Below are positions 46,681-57,759 of a stretch of DNA of 64,000 nt, piece by piece (position 1 is the stretch's first letter; each line of letters begins with the position of its first letter). Source of the DNA: Planoprotostelium fungivorum (Eukaryota > Evosea > Variosea > Cavosteliida > Cavosteliaceae); assembly GCA_003024175.1 (NCBI GenBank), contig MDYQ01000072.1:44462-108461 (forward strand), given 5' to 3'. Both the position numbers and the translations under genes were made by a program. The notes beneath the pieces were generated by a model. The model was not told where the DNA came from. It ran no database searches and was given only the letters and a program-made list of their open reading frames with translations.

Positions 46681-47661
46681 TTATTCATCTTCCTCTGGTT
46701 CCTCCTCATCGTCTTCAATGTCATCATCATCGTCTTGTCCAAAGTCATCGTCATCCTGATCGAACGGGTCGAAATCCATCACCTGTTAAAATGGGTCAGA
46801 AATGCACCATCTACAACGTTGTAGACGAGGTCACCTCTTGAACCACTGGTTTCTTCGGTTTTGGCATCTCGAATCCCGGAGGTAAATTGTTGAGAGATCT
46901 CTCGACACAAGCCTTAGCCCTCTTCTTAAAGATCTGGAACACAATGAGTCCTCCATCATCTCCAGACGTGTGCATCGCGTTGCATCATCGGATGTCTCAC
47001 CTCAGGAGTGTTTCTCATCTCGACTGATGCATCGATGTTGGCGGGAGATGAAAAGTTTGGATCAGAGAACATGGAGCAGACGGAGACAAGGATAGATTCT
47101 ACAGTTAAGATGGGCCTCCAGGTCTCTTCTGGTCTCTCATCGGTGTTCATCGGGTCGGGAGTGTGCAAGATGGAGATGCAGACTCGGCCATCGGGGTAGA
47201 CTGTGGATGAAATGAGATGGAGATGAAGATTCGGAGCTCACTATTGGGGTGCCAGAACTCGCTGATGAACTTCATGGAGGGAGGTGCATTGGGGTAGCTG
47301 GATGATATGAGATGGATGGTGTCGAAATGATTGGACTCACTCCTCTGGGAAGTTCATCTCGGCCTTGAAGATTCCATTCTCATAGAGAGACCCTGGAGAT
47401 GGTCAATGATTGTACACTGGATTGATTGGGCCGTGATGGAAGAGAGGTCGTGAACTCACCGGAGGGGCCTTGGATGTAGACGACCCATTTGAAGAGATTC
47501 GTGTCGTCTGGTATTTCCACTTTAAAGCCCTCTACAGGGTTCTTGCTCAAATCTGAGGGAAGTGAGTCACATGAGATCTACAGAGAGGATGTGAAGGAGA
47601 AGAGTGTCTTTCGTTCACCTTTTAGCTCCTTTTGAAGCCTGGCAATGGCTTGTGTACTCAT
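46681..47661 (-). CDS. CDC34: Ubiquitin-conjugating enzyme E2, CDC34/UBE2R type
   Basis: ATG at 47661, MSTQAIARLQKELKDLSKNP, a standard E2 helix 1. Short exons give EGFKVEIPDDTNLFKWVVYI, GPSG...YENGIFKAEMNFPEE, YPNAPPSMKFISEFWHPN and GRVCISILHTPDPMNTDE with the active-site Cys in VCISIL. The acidic insertion after the Cys (DPMNTDERPEETWRP) and TVESILVSVCSMFSDPN, then SPANIDASVE, mark the CDC34/UBE2R group. The C-terminal tail is strongly acidic (DQDDDDFGQDDDDDIEDDEE), as in CDC34, where it docks on the cullin of SCF ligases. The stop at 46681 overlaps AATAAAG and lies 23 bp from the calpain stop on the other strand. Role: chain-building E2 for SCF-driven cell-cycle degradation. Confidence 0.93.
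46809..46826. repeat. Intronic palindrome ATCTACAACGTTGTAGAC
   Basis: Near-perfect palindrome in a CDC34 intron, near the donor on the minus strand. Confidence 0.85.
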
Positions 47662-47975
47662 TTTGAAAATGTTTCACTCTGATTTGTCGTTGATTCTGAT
47701 GAAGAATTAGTATGAAGACATAAGCGAACGCCTTCGAGGTCCAGACGGAAGAAGCACGTCATACAGACATCAATTGGACGGAAGCACTTAGAAATGCATG
47801 TTTATCTTTCCTTCCTTTGTGTATAATATTGACTCACCCGCTATCTGTATAGAGAACGAGTCCGAGTTCGTTGTGTTCGACTAGATGATGTTTTCCATCA
47901 ATGCACTTTAAATGGTGCACTACAATTTACCAACCATTTCGCGACCACTCAACACGGCAGACCAACTGGACAATC
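47662..47975. promoter_or_regulatory. Divergent promoter, CDC34 / ORC1
   Basis: 314 bp between opposite starts of two cell-cycle genes. An alternative in-frame upstream ATG for ORC1 exists at 47901. No specific element identified. Confidence 0.4.
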
Positions 47976-50310
47976 ATGGATGAAGATGAAGACGATGTAC
48001 AACTCGTCTTATCGAGTGAAGAGGATGATAACGAAGGAACGAACGAGAATGATCAGCCGGATATGATGGAGGATGGATCAGAAGAGGAAGAGGAAGAGAG
48101 CCAACTTGTTTTGTCGGATGGAGAGGAGGGAGAAGAAGCATCATCAGATGAACATCAAAATGTTTCCAATCGATCAGATACGAAAGACATCAGTGTAGAT
48201 GTTGAGGTGGATGATGAGGGAGAAGACATGGAAGAAGAGGAAACAGAGTCACCGTCCAATGACAAGGAGATCGCCACATCAACATCAAAAACAGATCTCA
48301 AAGAAGTGGAAGGCAATGTGTTCGAGCTCGTGAGAGAAAAATTACACATATCCACCATACCAGAGAGCTTACCTTGCAGAGAAGAACAGAGTGAGTCACA
48401 TTACCCATCCCATCACTCTTAGAAGATGTCCAGGAGAACAGATCGCAGAAGTTCTCATGAGAAGTATCAAAGAGAGAAGTAATTATTGTTTGTGTGAGTC
48501 CAGCTCGAGTGATCATGATCACCTCCCAGCGATGATATACATCATCTGATGATATACATCCTCTGATGAACTTCAGTTCTCTCTGGCGTTCCGGGAACAG
48601 GAAAGACGGCCACGGTAGTGGACGTTGTCAACTCCATGCTGAAGAAGGTGATGATGCAACCACCATTCTGCGCGGGAAACTGACCGTCTCGTTGTAGAAG
48701 ATGAAATTCAAATTCGTCGAAGTGAATGGCATGCGTCTCACCCAACCCAAGGACTGTTATTCTGTCATTCTACAACAATTGAATCGCAACACGGGGAAGA
48801 GAGAGTCAGCCAGTGAGATTTCATTTCTCTCAATCCATCGATCAGCGATAGCAGAAGAATTGTGGTGGATGATGTGATGCACACTGCGAGATCGAATGAC
48901 AAAATCGATTGAGAATAGAGGATATTGATACACACAAGAAATCACATCAAATACACTTGTTCATACATTGAAGTAGAATCGATGGAAATAGGAAGACAAT
49001 TTATCTTGTGATGACAACTCATCCTCTCACAGGTGCTGCGATTCAAAAGTTGAATAAATTATTCGCCAGCAAAGCGAAGGCACCTAAGCAGCCACCCCTT
49101 CCCATGTAGGTGAAATTTCATCGGAATTTCACTGATTGATGGTAGAATATTATTGATCGACGAGATGGACTTGTTGGTTACGAAGAGCAATTCGGTTCTC
49201 TACAATTTATTCGAGTGGCCGACCAGGAAGTTTGTCTCCCTCACTGTCATTGGTGTGTATCTTTCATCTCTACTCCTCCGTTCACTTTGTCATCACCTTG
49301 TCTTCCGCATGTTCTTCATCCTCATCACATCGATGACAGACCTCATCACCTCATCACCTCATCACATTCATCACCTCATCACCTCATCACCTCATCACAT
49401 CATCACATCATCACATGACGATGATCATATCATCATCACCTCATCGTCACATCACGGTAATCATCACACTCCTCTGACGTCCCATCTTCTCACGACCACC
49501 CCAGGTATATCCAACACCCTCAACCTCCCCGAGCTGATGACGCCCCGAGTCTCCTCTCGCCTCGGCCTAGAGAAGATCATCTTTCATCCCTACCGCAGGG
49601 ACCAACTCGTGGAGATCATCAGAGCTCGAGTCCAAGCCGTAGACATCTTTGAAGAACAGGCGACACTCTTAGTCGCAGCCAAAGTGGCCTCGGTGTCGGG
49701 GGATGCAAGGAGGGCGCTCGAGCTGTGTAGGTGGGGGTGGATCAGTTGTGGCGGGTTGTAGATTGAGGGATGTGATAGGAGGGCATCGAGTATAGCAGAG
49801 ATGGAGTGGAAGGAGGCAGATGAGACCGGAAGAACTACCGGAAAAATAAGGGCCAAGCACATCAACACGGCCATCAAGGACATGTTCGGGTCTCATCGAT
49901 CGCAGAGCATGAAGTTTTTAGACATGACTTCAAAGTTGTTCCTGTTGAGCGTCGTGTTGTCCGTGAAGAGGAAGGGCTTGGCCGAAGTGTCCATGGGCTT
50001 CATCTACGACCAACTCTCCCTCCTCTACAATCGGTATTGTTTCCCCGAAACTTTAAAACGAATGAAATTCATTTTATTCAGGTATTTCCCGGAATTACTG
50101 CCCAACTTTTCCATGGTGAGGGAGATCTGCGCGGAGCTTCATCAGCAGCGACTCATCATGATGGATGCAAAGAGGGGCACCAGCCAGATGGTCACTCTCA
50201 ACGTCAACGACAACGAAGTCCTCTTTGCTCTGTCTGAAGATGACACTCTGAGGCAGGTCGTGCAAGATGAGAGCGAAGTCAATCATCTCGATGCAAGAGA
50301 GACGTCATGA
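47976..50310 (+). CDS. ORC1: Origin recognition complex subunit 1
   Basis: ATG at 47976 (MDEDEDDVQLVLSSEEDDNE) begins an acidic, disordered head of about 130 residues. The conserved entry is LHISTIPESLPCREEQ. After introns, the AAA+ core has Walker A GVPGTGKTATV (about 48590), VEVNGMRLTQPKDCYSVI, Walker B ILLIDEMDLL (about 49155), then NSVLYNLFEWPTRKFVSLTV, NTLNLPELMTPRVSSRLGLE and SGDARRALELCR. The winged-helix end includes FLLSVVLSVKRKGLAEVSM and ends at 50310. YNLFEWPT separates ORC1 from CDC6. ORC1 binds origins with ATP and loads MCM helicase. No BAH domain is present ahead of the AAA+ module, unlike animal and yeast ORC1. The join after REEQ is not fully resolved. Confidence 0.92.
49330..49440 (+). 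repeat. ATCACCTC microsatellite in ORC1 intron
   Basis: An imperfect run of cctcatca/atcacctc units with catcacat variants inside the intron after the Walker B exons, making it longer than its neighbours. Confidence 0.8.
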
Positions 50311-50702
50311 TGAGAGTGTCTATAAAGATGGAGTTGTTTGGAGTTTGTCTCCATGATGATGCAACGTGTGATCGATGGTGCAACGACTGGGTTGATGATG
50401 GAGGTAGACGATGATGATGATGAGACAGAGGAGAGGATGAAGAGAAGGAGGTCGACTCTGTGATGATGCAAGACCGATCTATTTATAGCTTCCTCACGGA
50501 TGAATGATGTACTTTTTCACTTCTTGATTGAAAAGATTTAAATTTTGTGAGAATTTCTCTCGGTTCGAGTGTTCCAACGTTTGTTGAATGTCATTCATCA
50601 GTACCTGTTGTTCATTCCTTCAGTTTTCTCTTTTCTTTCTTCTTTTCTTTCGATAAAAGATAATTCTGATGATTTTTTCCTTGCCTTTTTTAAATTTAGA
50701 AA
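50311..50702. other. Tail-to-tail intergenic region, ORC1 / exportin-7
   Basis: About 390 bp holding both 3' UTRs. It has gatgatgatg-rich stretches and a T-rich section near 50600-50700. No gene or element is supported. Confidence 0.4.
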
Positions 50703-53700
50703 TTATTTGACTCTCGTTAAATCGAGAGTTGGAATTTTTTTCGTGGTCTGCACACACATGGAGCGCACCTCACACGTCATGAGAAGATTTTTTCAATGTA
50801 ATAAAAAGTGAAGAAAACGACGAAAAAAAAGAGAAATAAGAGAAAAAAATTCACCTCGTCGAAATGTTTCTTCAATTGAGGCCTGCGATCGGCCGGTTGA
50901 ATTTCGACCAATTTCGCCTCCAATTGAGAAAAGTACTACACCGATCAGCCATCTACAACGTTGTAGACTCACCTGTGGATTCAAGAGCATGAGAGACAGT
51001 ATGGGTCTGGACAGAGACCACTGGTTCTGAAGGTTATCGAAGAGGATCTTCTTTAAGAGGATCTCCAAGATGTTGCAGAAGTTGTCGTTGCACTCTGCCA
51101 CTCTCTGCTTCATGAGAGTGATGAGAGGCAAGTCTTTCGCCTTCGTCGAATTGTTCATCGAGAAGGAGACGATGCGGTCGATGGATATGGCGCACTGCGT
51201 GACGACTCCCACCTCTACAACGAGTCAGTACGTACGGTTACGTGGCGGGAAAATTTTCACCGAAAGATTCGAGGCCTTCTTTGAGGGTATGGATGACACC
51301 AGAGAAGACGGAGGATTCTAATTTCGCCACGATGGATGTCTGATTACCACTCAATACTTCAATGAACCCGTAGTAGCTCTTCTGCAGCTTGGGGTAAGCC
51401 TGTACAAGTCAGGCGGGAACGGAGTGGGGTTTAAGGTTTACCAGGATGTCGGACATGGTAACTGATGTGGCGAGCTTGATGGCCACGGACAATGCATCCG
51501 ATAGCGTTGGGTCACCGTACAATTCAAAGACACCAAAGTTGAGATAATTACCCAATAGAGATCGCGTGAGCATCTGCAGGCACAGACTGATGGACTTGTA
51601 CCTGGAGACTTTGAGACCGATCGACGAGTTTTCACCGACTTTTCCTTGTAGGGGTTACTACTGGGAGTGTAAGAGAAGATGCGGGAGCCGAAGGTGACCA
51701 AGATGGCTGAAATTTCGCGGAAGAGTAAGATACCGTTGACAGACGAAGCATCGAACGTGATCCTACCACCACAGTTGAAAGCGAGATCCGACGTCAACTT
51801 GAGTAGGGGAATCATCACCTGTCATCCTTCACTCCACCGTACGTACGTTACGTCTCGTGACCCTGAAATCTCGATGAAAACTCACCGTCTGGTTGTCCCA
51901 GAAGACTTCGCTGAGAGTCCTGAACACGGCAAAATAATCCGGATACAGCCAATCGAACAGAGTGCAATAGGATTTCCTCCCCTTCGATGCAGAGATGATT
52001 CCAATGAAATCTCTCAACACTCCGACTACAACGGCCTGCACGTTGCTTCCCTTGTTTCCCACGCTCAATTGTTCCGAAGTGTAGATCATCTTCTGCTTGA
52101 ATGGTTCCATGAAGGTCTCGAATTTTCCGATGTTGTCTTCCAAGAAGAGGAGACGAGAGAGTGCGGCGTAGTAAATGGATCGACGGTTGTAAGGTTCTAC
52201 GTCGAGGAAGGGGAAGGTCTGACTCTGGGGGAGGGTCAGGAGTGGCGGGTTGTAGAGGGGGTCACCGTGTGGAAGGACAGGAATTGGTTCGTGACGTCCA
52301 ATCGGAGGATGCGTTGGATGCTGGAGAAACCAGAAGTGAGTTCATTGAGGAGGTTGAGGGCCTTTTGTATGATCTCGTCATCGTTGCCCCAATGTTTGAA
52401 GACATTTCCACTGTGAAAAGTTATATACAGAGAAGAGAGAAGAAAGAGAAGAGAGAAGAGAAGAAAGAGAAGAGAGAAGAGTAGAAGAGAGAGAATAGAA
52501 GAGAGAGAATAGGAGAGAAGAGAGAATAGGAGAGAAGAGAGAAGAAGAGAAGGAAGAGAAGAGAGAAGAGAGAGATGACTCACATCTTGTTCATGATGAG
52601 GGAGAGCACGGCCATGTCGTTCGTCAGGCCCAAGAGCTCGATCATCTTCGAATGCATCTGTGGGTGTCAACAACAGTCAACGGTCAACGACGAGGGTCAA
52701 CGGTCAATGATGAAAGTCAACGAAAAGTCAACGGAGGGCTCACCTTCGTGGATGGTCTGGACGTATCACCGATGTAACCCTTTCTGTACTGTTCTATAAA
52801 GTCCAACAGTGTCTTCTCTAATCTCTCTTTTGATGGTCCCATCGGTACCTATCCACGTCACGGCGTGTTGTAGATGGTGATATCTCCCACCTTGGTCTGT
52901 GATGCATCGTGTGAGATGAGGAAACCAAAGACTCTGGCCACGAGCTCTCCATCGATGTCGTCTTGGTTGTCGTTCATGTTCTGTCTCCCTCCAATGATGC
53001 TACCGATGATCTGTATCAACCAGGCTAACTTTCCTGCATGCCCTATCAGTCTCTCTCTTCACATGGTGATGCATAATAGAGGTGGATGAATCACATGATA
53101 ATAGAGATGGATGAATCACAGGATAATAGAGATGCACTTGAGATGATAAGTTGAAAGTGAAAGAGAGATGTGAATGATAAAAGTGAATGTTTGGAGAAAC
53201 CATAGTTCGAGTTGAATGGTGGACGGATGATGGTGGTAGAATACACACCTTGTATCGATCGAAATTCTCTCCTCAATTCAGGGTTATTCAGAGCTCCACT
53301 CTCAGCCGCTTGCTGAGATAACACGTCAGACACAAAGAGGTGAGAGTAGATGTGATAGACTCACCTTGTATTGATTGGACAGAGGATCGAAGAGGGCGAC
53401 GATGACACGCATGGATTCTTCATAGTTGCATCTTCCCAAGTGAGGCAGTGCATCCACTTGTTCACTCAACATCTCTTCGTCATCTAACATGATGTCCGCT
53501 GAGAGAATGTTCAGAACGATCGTGTCGATAGACAACAGCTCATGGTGATCAGATGATGATGATGATGATGGAACGTGACATCATGTTGGATGATGGTGTC
53601 AGGATGATCAGATGATGAAACATGATGAGAAGACTCACTGTCCGAATCGGGTGACTTTCTGATGCATTTCTGAACTGAATCCATTCGAGAATCGACGTAA

Positions 53701-55327
53701 GCCCGGAAAATCTGATGAAAATTGAATGAAAAATCCACACGTACTGCTCACCTGAGGCACAAACTTTTGGACCTGCTCGAAGACTCCGTCCTTATTGTAA
53801 GAGATGGAAATGATCAGACGACTCCAGAATGACAAGAGGTAATAGATCGAATTGGGACTCCACTACAACGAGTCAATTCCATTTTCTCTCCATTTTCTAT
53901 TCTTCCTCTCACCTCCCAATTGTTCAGAGTGCTGATGGTGAATCTCGATACGTGAGAGAGAGCTTCAGGAAACGAACCTTCAGCAGAGATGATGTGAGTC
54001 AATTGAAAATTGTTCTTCACTCTGGCCAACAGTCGACAGAATTCGTGATGGTTTCCCTGCTCGTTCAGACCTACTCGGATCAATGTGGCTCGTTGTAGAT
54101 GAACGGATCACCTTGATTGTGTCGGAGGATCTCGGTGACACCCTCCATGAGATATTTGAGGAAACGATCTCGCTCGTCTGGGCCCGAAAAAGCCGAACGG
54201 CTGATGGACCCAATCTGCACGATGCACTTCATGGCCTGTACAATCATCAGATCCATCCCGGAACATTAAAATCGAATAAAATGTATTTTCTCCCCACCTG
54301 AACCGAGACGGGAGGAGTGGAGTTGCCGTAGATCGACAAGAAGAGTTTGATGATGCTGTCATCTTCGAACATGGACTTCCAAGAAGTTGGAATCTGGACG
54401 ACACCGATGTCATCCACCGTATCCTCTGGTGCAGTTCCAATGAAATCAAAGGAGAGGCAGCGGAAGGACAACTCTAGAGCTTGTTCTTTCAGACGTGTGT
54501 GGAGTTGTGCTGGTGATCATGTGAGTGGAGATCGCGATGAAGAGGCATCGAGATGATGAGATGATGGAGGAAGCTCACTGTCGGCCATAGATCTGGACCA
54601 CAGCTCACGAAGGGAAGTGAGGGAGATCTGGAAGATCTTGAGGAGGGACTTGTCTCGAAATGAATTGGCCGTCTTTCTGTGGGCCGTGTAGCTCTGCCCG
54701 GACTGTTGATCGTTGATCTCTCCCACGAGCATGTTGAACATTCTCAAGCCCAAAAAGTAGTGACCCGAAGATGCCTGAGACGAAGGTTAAGAGGTGAAGG
54801 AGGGGAGGTGATGGTCTGAGAGGAGGAGAGAATGGAGGAGATTATCACCGAGAGGAACTTGTTAATCTCGTCAAAGATCGTCTGGTGGGCGCTCCCCTCG
54901 TCGAACCATCCCAACTTGGTGATACGGACGATGAGTTGTATGATGGGAACGATGACGTAGTTCTCCAACGTAGGTCCTTTGCTGGCCAACAGATTGAGGA
55001 GATGGTTTCCTATTTGTTCGTGAGAAGAATGAAAGAAAAGACATGAGAACAGATGTGAATTGTGGATCACTTACGAATGTCTACCCGCATAGTTATCGTA
55101 AAGTGATTCCAATGTTGAGTGAGAAGCTTTGTAAGTGCGTGAGCGGCAAAGTGTATGGCGCAGGGGTTCGTAGAGTTGTCTAGGACTGATGATAATTGAC
55201 CTGCTGCCTCTGGACGTGTTGAGAATGGAGCGAGTTGTTCTTCTGCAACGGCCCTCTCGCTAGAATTGGTTGAATAGAGTACTGCCATACTCAGGTTCTC
55301 GAAATGGGAGAGCTGTTGGGCATCCAT
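50703..55327 (-). CDS. XPO7: Exportin-7 (importin-beta family nuclear transport receptor)
   Basis: ATG at 55327 (MDAQQLSHFENLSMAVLYST). More than fifteen short exons follow the human exportin-7 order: ITKLGWFDEGSA, HRKTANSFRDKSLLKIFQIS, FDFIGTAPEDTVDDIGVVQI then PTSWKSMFED, HHEFCRLLARVKNNFQL, LPHLGRCNYEESMRVIVALF, AWLIQIIGSIIGG, ARVFGFL, FIEQYRKGYIGD, LFDWLYPDYFAVFRTLSEVF, FDASSVNGILLFREISAIL and NQWSLSRPILSLMLLN. It ends with RRPQLKKHFDE joined to a short last exon that stops at 50703. The whole protein is HEAT-type helical repeat. Exportin-7 works with Ran-GTP to carry proteins between nucleus and cytoplasm. Length (about 1,050 residues) is normal. Confidence 0.93.
50950..50968. repeat. Intronic palindrome CATCTACAACGTTGTAGAC
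   Basis: Lies in an exportin-7 intron directly after a GTGAGT donor on the minus strand. Confidence 0.85.
52425..52578 (+). repeat. GAGAA purine-tract microsatellite in exportin-7 intron
   Basis: About 150 bp of agagaagagagaagaaagag-type sequence, almost pure purine on the plus strand. It may form triplex or stall polymerases. Confidence 0.9.
52662..52735 (+). repeat. Cluster of GTCAACG/GGTCAA motifs in exportin-7 intron
   Basis: Within about 70 bp the word GTCAA occurs at least six times, usually as GTCAACG or GGTCAACG, with irregular spacing. It is degenerate repeat DNA inside an intron. Confidence 0.7.
53073..53137 (+). repeat. 25-bp tandem repeat in exportin-7 intron
   Basis: ATAATAGAGGTGGATGAATC starts at 53073 and recurs at about 53098 with one change; a third, truncated copy begins at about 53123. 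Period about 25 bp. Confidence 0.75.
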
Positions 55328-55668
55328 CGTGATGGATTGTGTTCTAACACACGCAGACGATACCAATTGATAGACTAACTCAAGGTGTGTGAGATGAGAT
55401 TGAGAGGTAGCTGATTGTAAGAGATGGACGACCCCTCGTGACCACAAGCGAAACGAAAAATCGTTTTTGGCGCGTAATTCACGAATTTTTGTTTGTAGAT
55501 CTACTCTTCACAGAATTCTCCTCTTCAAGACACAGCTGGCTAACACGTACCCCAATATTCTAAAGACATCATCCACGACAGCTACACACGTCACACATCC
55601 GCATCCTCTCAATTCATCCAAAACAATAAATCCAAATAAAACCCTCAAGAGAAAGACACGAACGATTC
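55328..55668. other. Upstream region of exportin-7
   Basis: About 340 bp between the kelch gene stop and the exportin-7 start, both on the minus strand. It acts as 3' flank and promoter. An open plus-strand frame has no motif. Confidence 0.4.
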
Positions 55669-57528
55669 TCACTGATCCATATTCTCCTCCGTCGCTTCTT
55701 CTTCTTCCCTGACTTGATTCAAGAGCTGAATGTTCCTCCTTCTCAGAGCTCTCTTCTTGATCTGAGTGTCTACACCCAGCTTGAGATCAGAAGGCAAGCT
55801 CTCAATGACTTCCTCCATCTCGGTGTGGTCCAAGTAGGCCTCAGCGATGGACCTGGAGCACAGGCGGACGAGACTCGGGACCGTACGCTCTACAACGAGT
55901 CAGTTTGATCCTCGGGAGCGTTGTAGACTCACTTATATTTACATGAAACATTAAATTATCTACAAGGCAGTACTGCTGTCTCTCATCCTCCGCTGGATGG
56001 GGGACCCAGCGGAAGCCTCCGGTGATGTATAATTTTCCGTCTATTTTCCGGTCACGATGATGACGTCATCACACGTCACTCACCCTGCACGGCCACCGCC
56101 TGCCAGGCGCCACCGGCCAGCATCCTCTCTGCCTCTTGATCTCCCACATTAAGAGTGCAGTTGGTGGTGGATAGCCAAGAGTTGTCGTCCACGTTGTAGA
56201 CGGACACGCTGCAGATCTCTCTCCTGGCGGCGAGTGGTGTGTTCTCCACTTCTCCTCCTGGAGGAGGGTCAGTTTGGGCGGTAAGTTTGAATTTTGAATT
56301 CACCGATGACGAAGATCTCGCGATCGACGATGGCGGCGCACATTCCTTGCTGCTTGAAGGATGGGTTGTTAGAAGAGATCAACTCGACTTGCATGGAGGC
56401 TGTTTCACATGAGAACATGATCGATGGTGGGGATGATGTCCTCACCCAGATCAACCCGTAGCATGGAAGGCACCGTGTCGCCAGACTTGTCGCAGCCATG
56501 GATGATGTAGACCGATCCGAAGCCGTTGTCTGGGTATTCAGCAAAGACGGCCGCATGACTCTCTCTCGCTTGTTCGTCTCGAATGGGATGGGCCGTCCAG
56601 GACATCTCGTCTGATGTTCGAGTCAATCGGATGTGCATGGTGGATGATACACACCGAGATCGAGGATGTACATCTCTGTAGAGAGATTGGAAGGTGACTC
56701 GGCTTCTTTTTGACCACCATAGAGGAGGAATCTGAAGTGTGTGAGTCGTGCATAGAAGACAGATCGTTACATACCTTCCTGGGCCGATCTTTGTGAGAGT
56801 ACTACACCACATAGGAGGAGGTGGATTATCTACCTTTAAGGTTGACCAAGAGTTGTCGTCTGTTCAAAAATCAGAATGATCACATTTCAATCAACGTACC
56901 TGCATCGTACATCAATAGTTCGTTACAGGTAAAGCCGTTCTGGAGTTTGCCTCCGAAAACGATGAAAGAACTTTCGTCAACGGCGACCATTGCATGTCCC
57001 CATCGTGCACTTGATGAAGTGTGACAACGTTGGAGGACCTCAGTCTCTGTCGATCTGTTAGAATTGTTTCGTTTGGAAGATCGGATCACCTGTATCAAAC
57101 TGAAAATAGTCGTTGACTATCCTGTCTATGCCTGACCCTCCAAAGATGTGCAAGACGTCTCCCAACAATGCACATCCTGCACTTCTGATCGCCTTCATTG
57201 GTTCTTCTCTCCCTGTGTCCGCATTGATGTACTGCAATGGCTTGACCTCCCATTCAATCTTTCTCGCGGCCATTCTCCTCTTCTCTTCCTCTTCGCCTTC
57301 TGTCCCCGAATCTTCTTCGTCCGTGAATGACTCGTCTGACGAACTCATCCCTTGACCGCTTGTTTCGCGAGACTGGACCTGGAGACTGGATCGCTCCCTT
57401 TGTCTCTCGCAACTTCGGATAATTGCGGAACTATGCACCTTGAAATGGTACTTAGATAAACGGCGTCTCATAGGTTTCGAATTTCCATAAGAACTGTCCC
57501 CTGTGCCTCCTGTAAAACGGTGCACCAT
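55669..57528 (-). CDS. Kelch-repeat protein
   Basis: ATG at 57528 (MVHRFTGGTGDSSYGNSKPM). A basic then acidic head (DEEDSGTEGEEEEKRRMA) precedes kelch blades: IRSAGCALLGDVLHIFGGSG, ARWGHAMVAVDESSFIVFGG, FLLYGGQKE, ESHAAVFAEYPDNGFGSVYI with HGCDKSG, GMCAAIVDREIFVIG and WQAVAVQ then KIDGKLYITGGFRW. The GG pairs and spaced W/R residues are the kelch signature, giving a six-bladed propeller or near. The C-terminal helical end (TVPSLVRLCSRSIAEAYLDH, then KKRALRRRNIQLLNQVREEE) stops at 55669. Kelch propellers bind other proteins, often as adaptors. There is no BTB or F-box domain that I can see, so the partner is open. Confidence 0.85.
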
Positions 57529-57759
57529 GAGGTTGCGGAGCGTCCACTGTACCGCAACTTGTCAGTGACAAAGCTGTGTCCTCAGCAACAGCGGCAGTCA
57601 CTACTTTATTGTCGTCGTCGCGATCATATATATGCCTCAAGAGCGTAAGAGAAGATAGAGGAGATCTTTCTGCGACAGCAAAAAGGAGCAGAGACTTCGA
57701 TATTCCCTGTGATGGCCCACACATCATCACCACTGGTGATAATCGAGAGAAAAGAAGTT

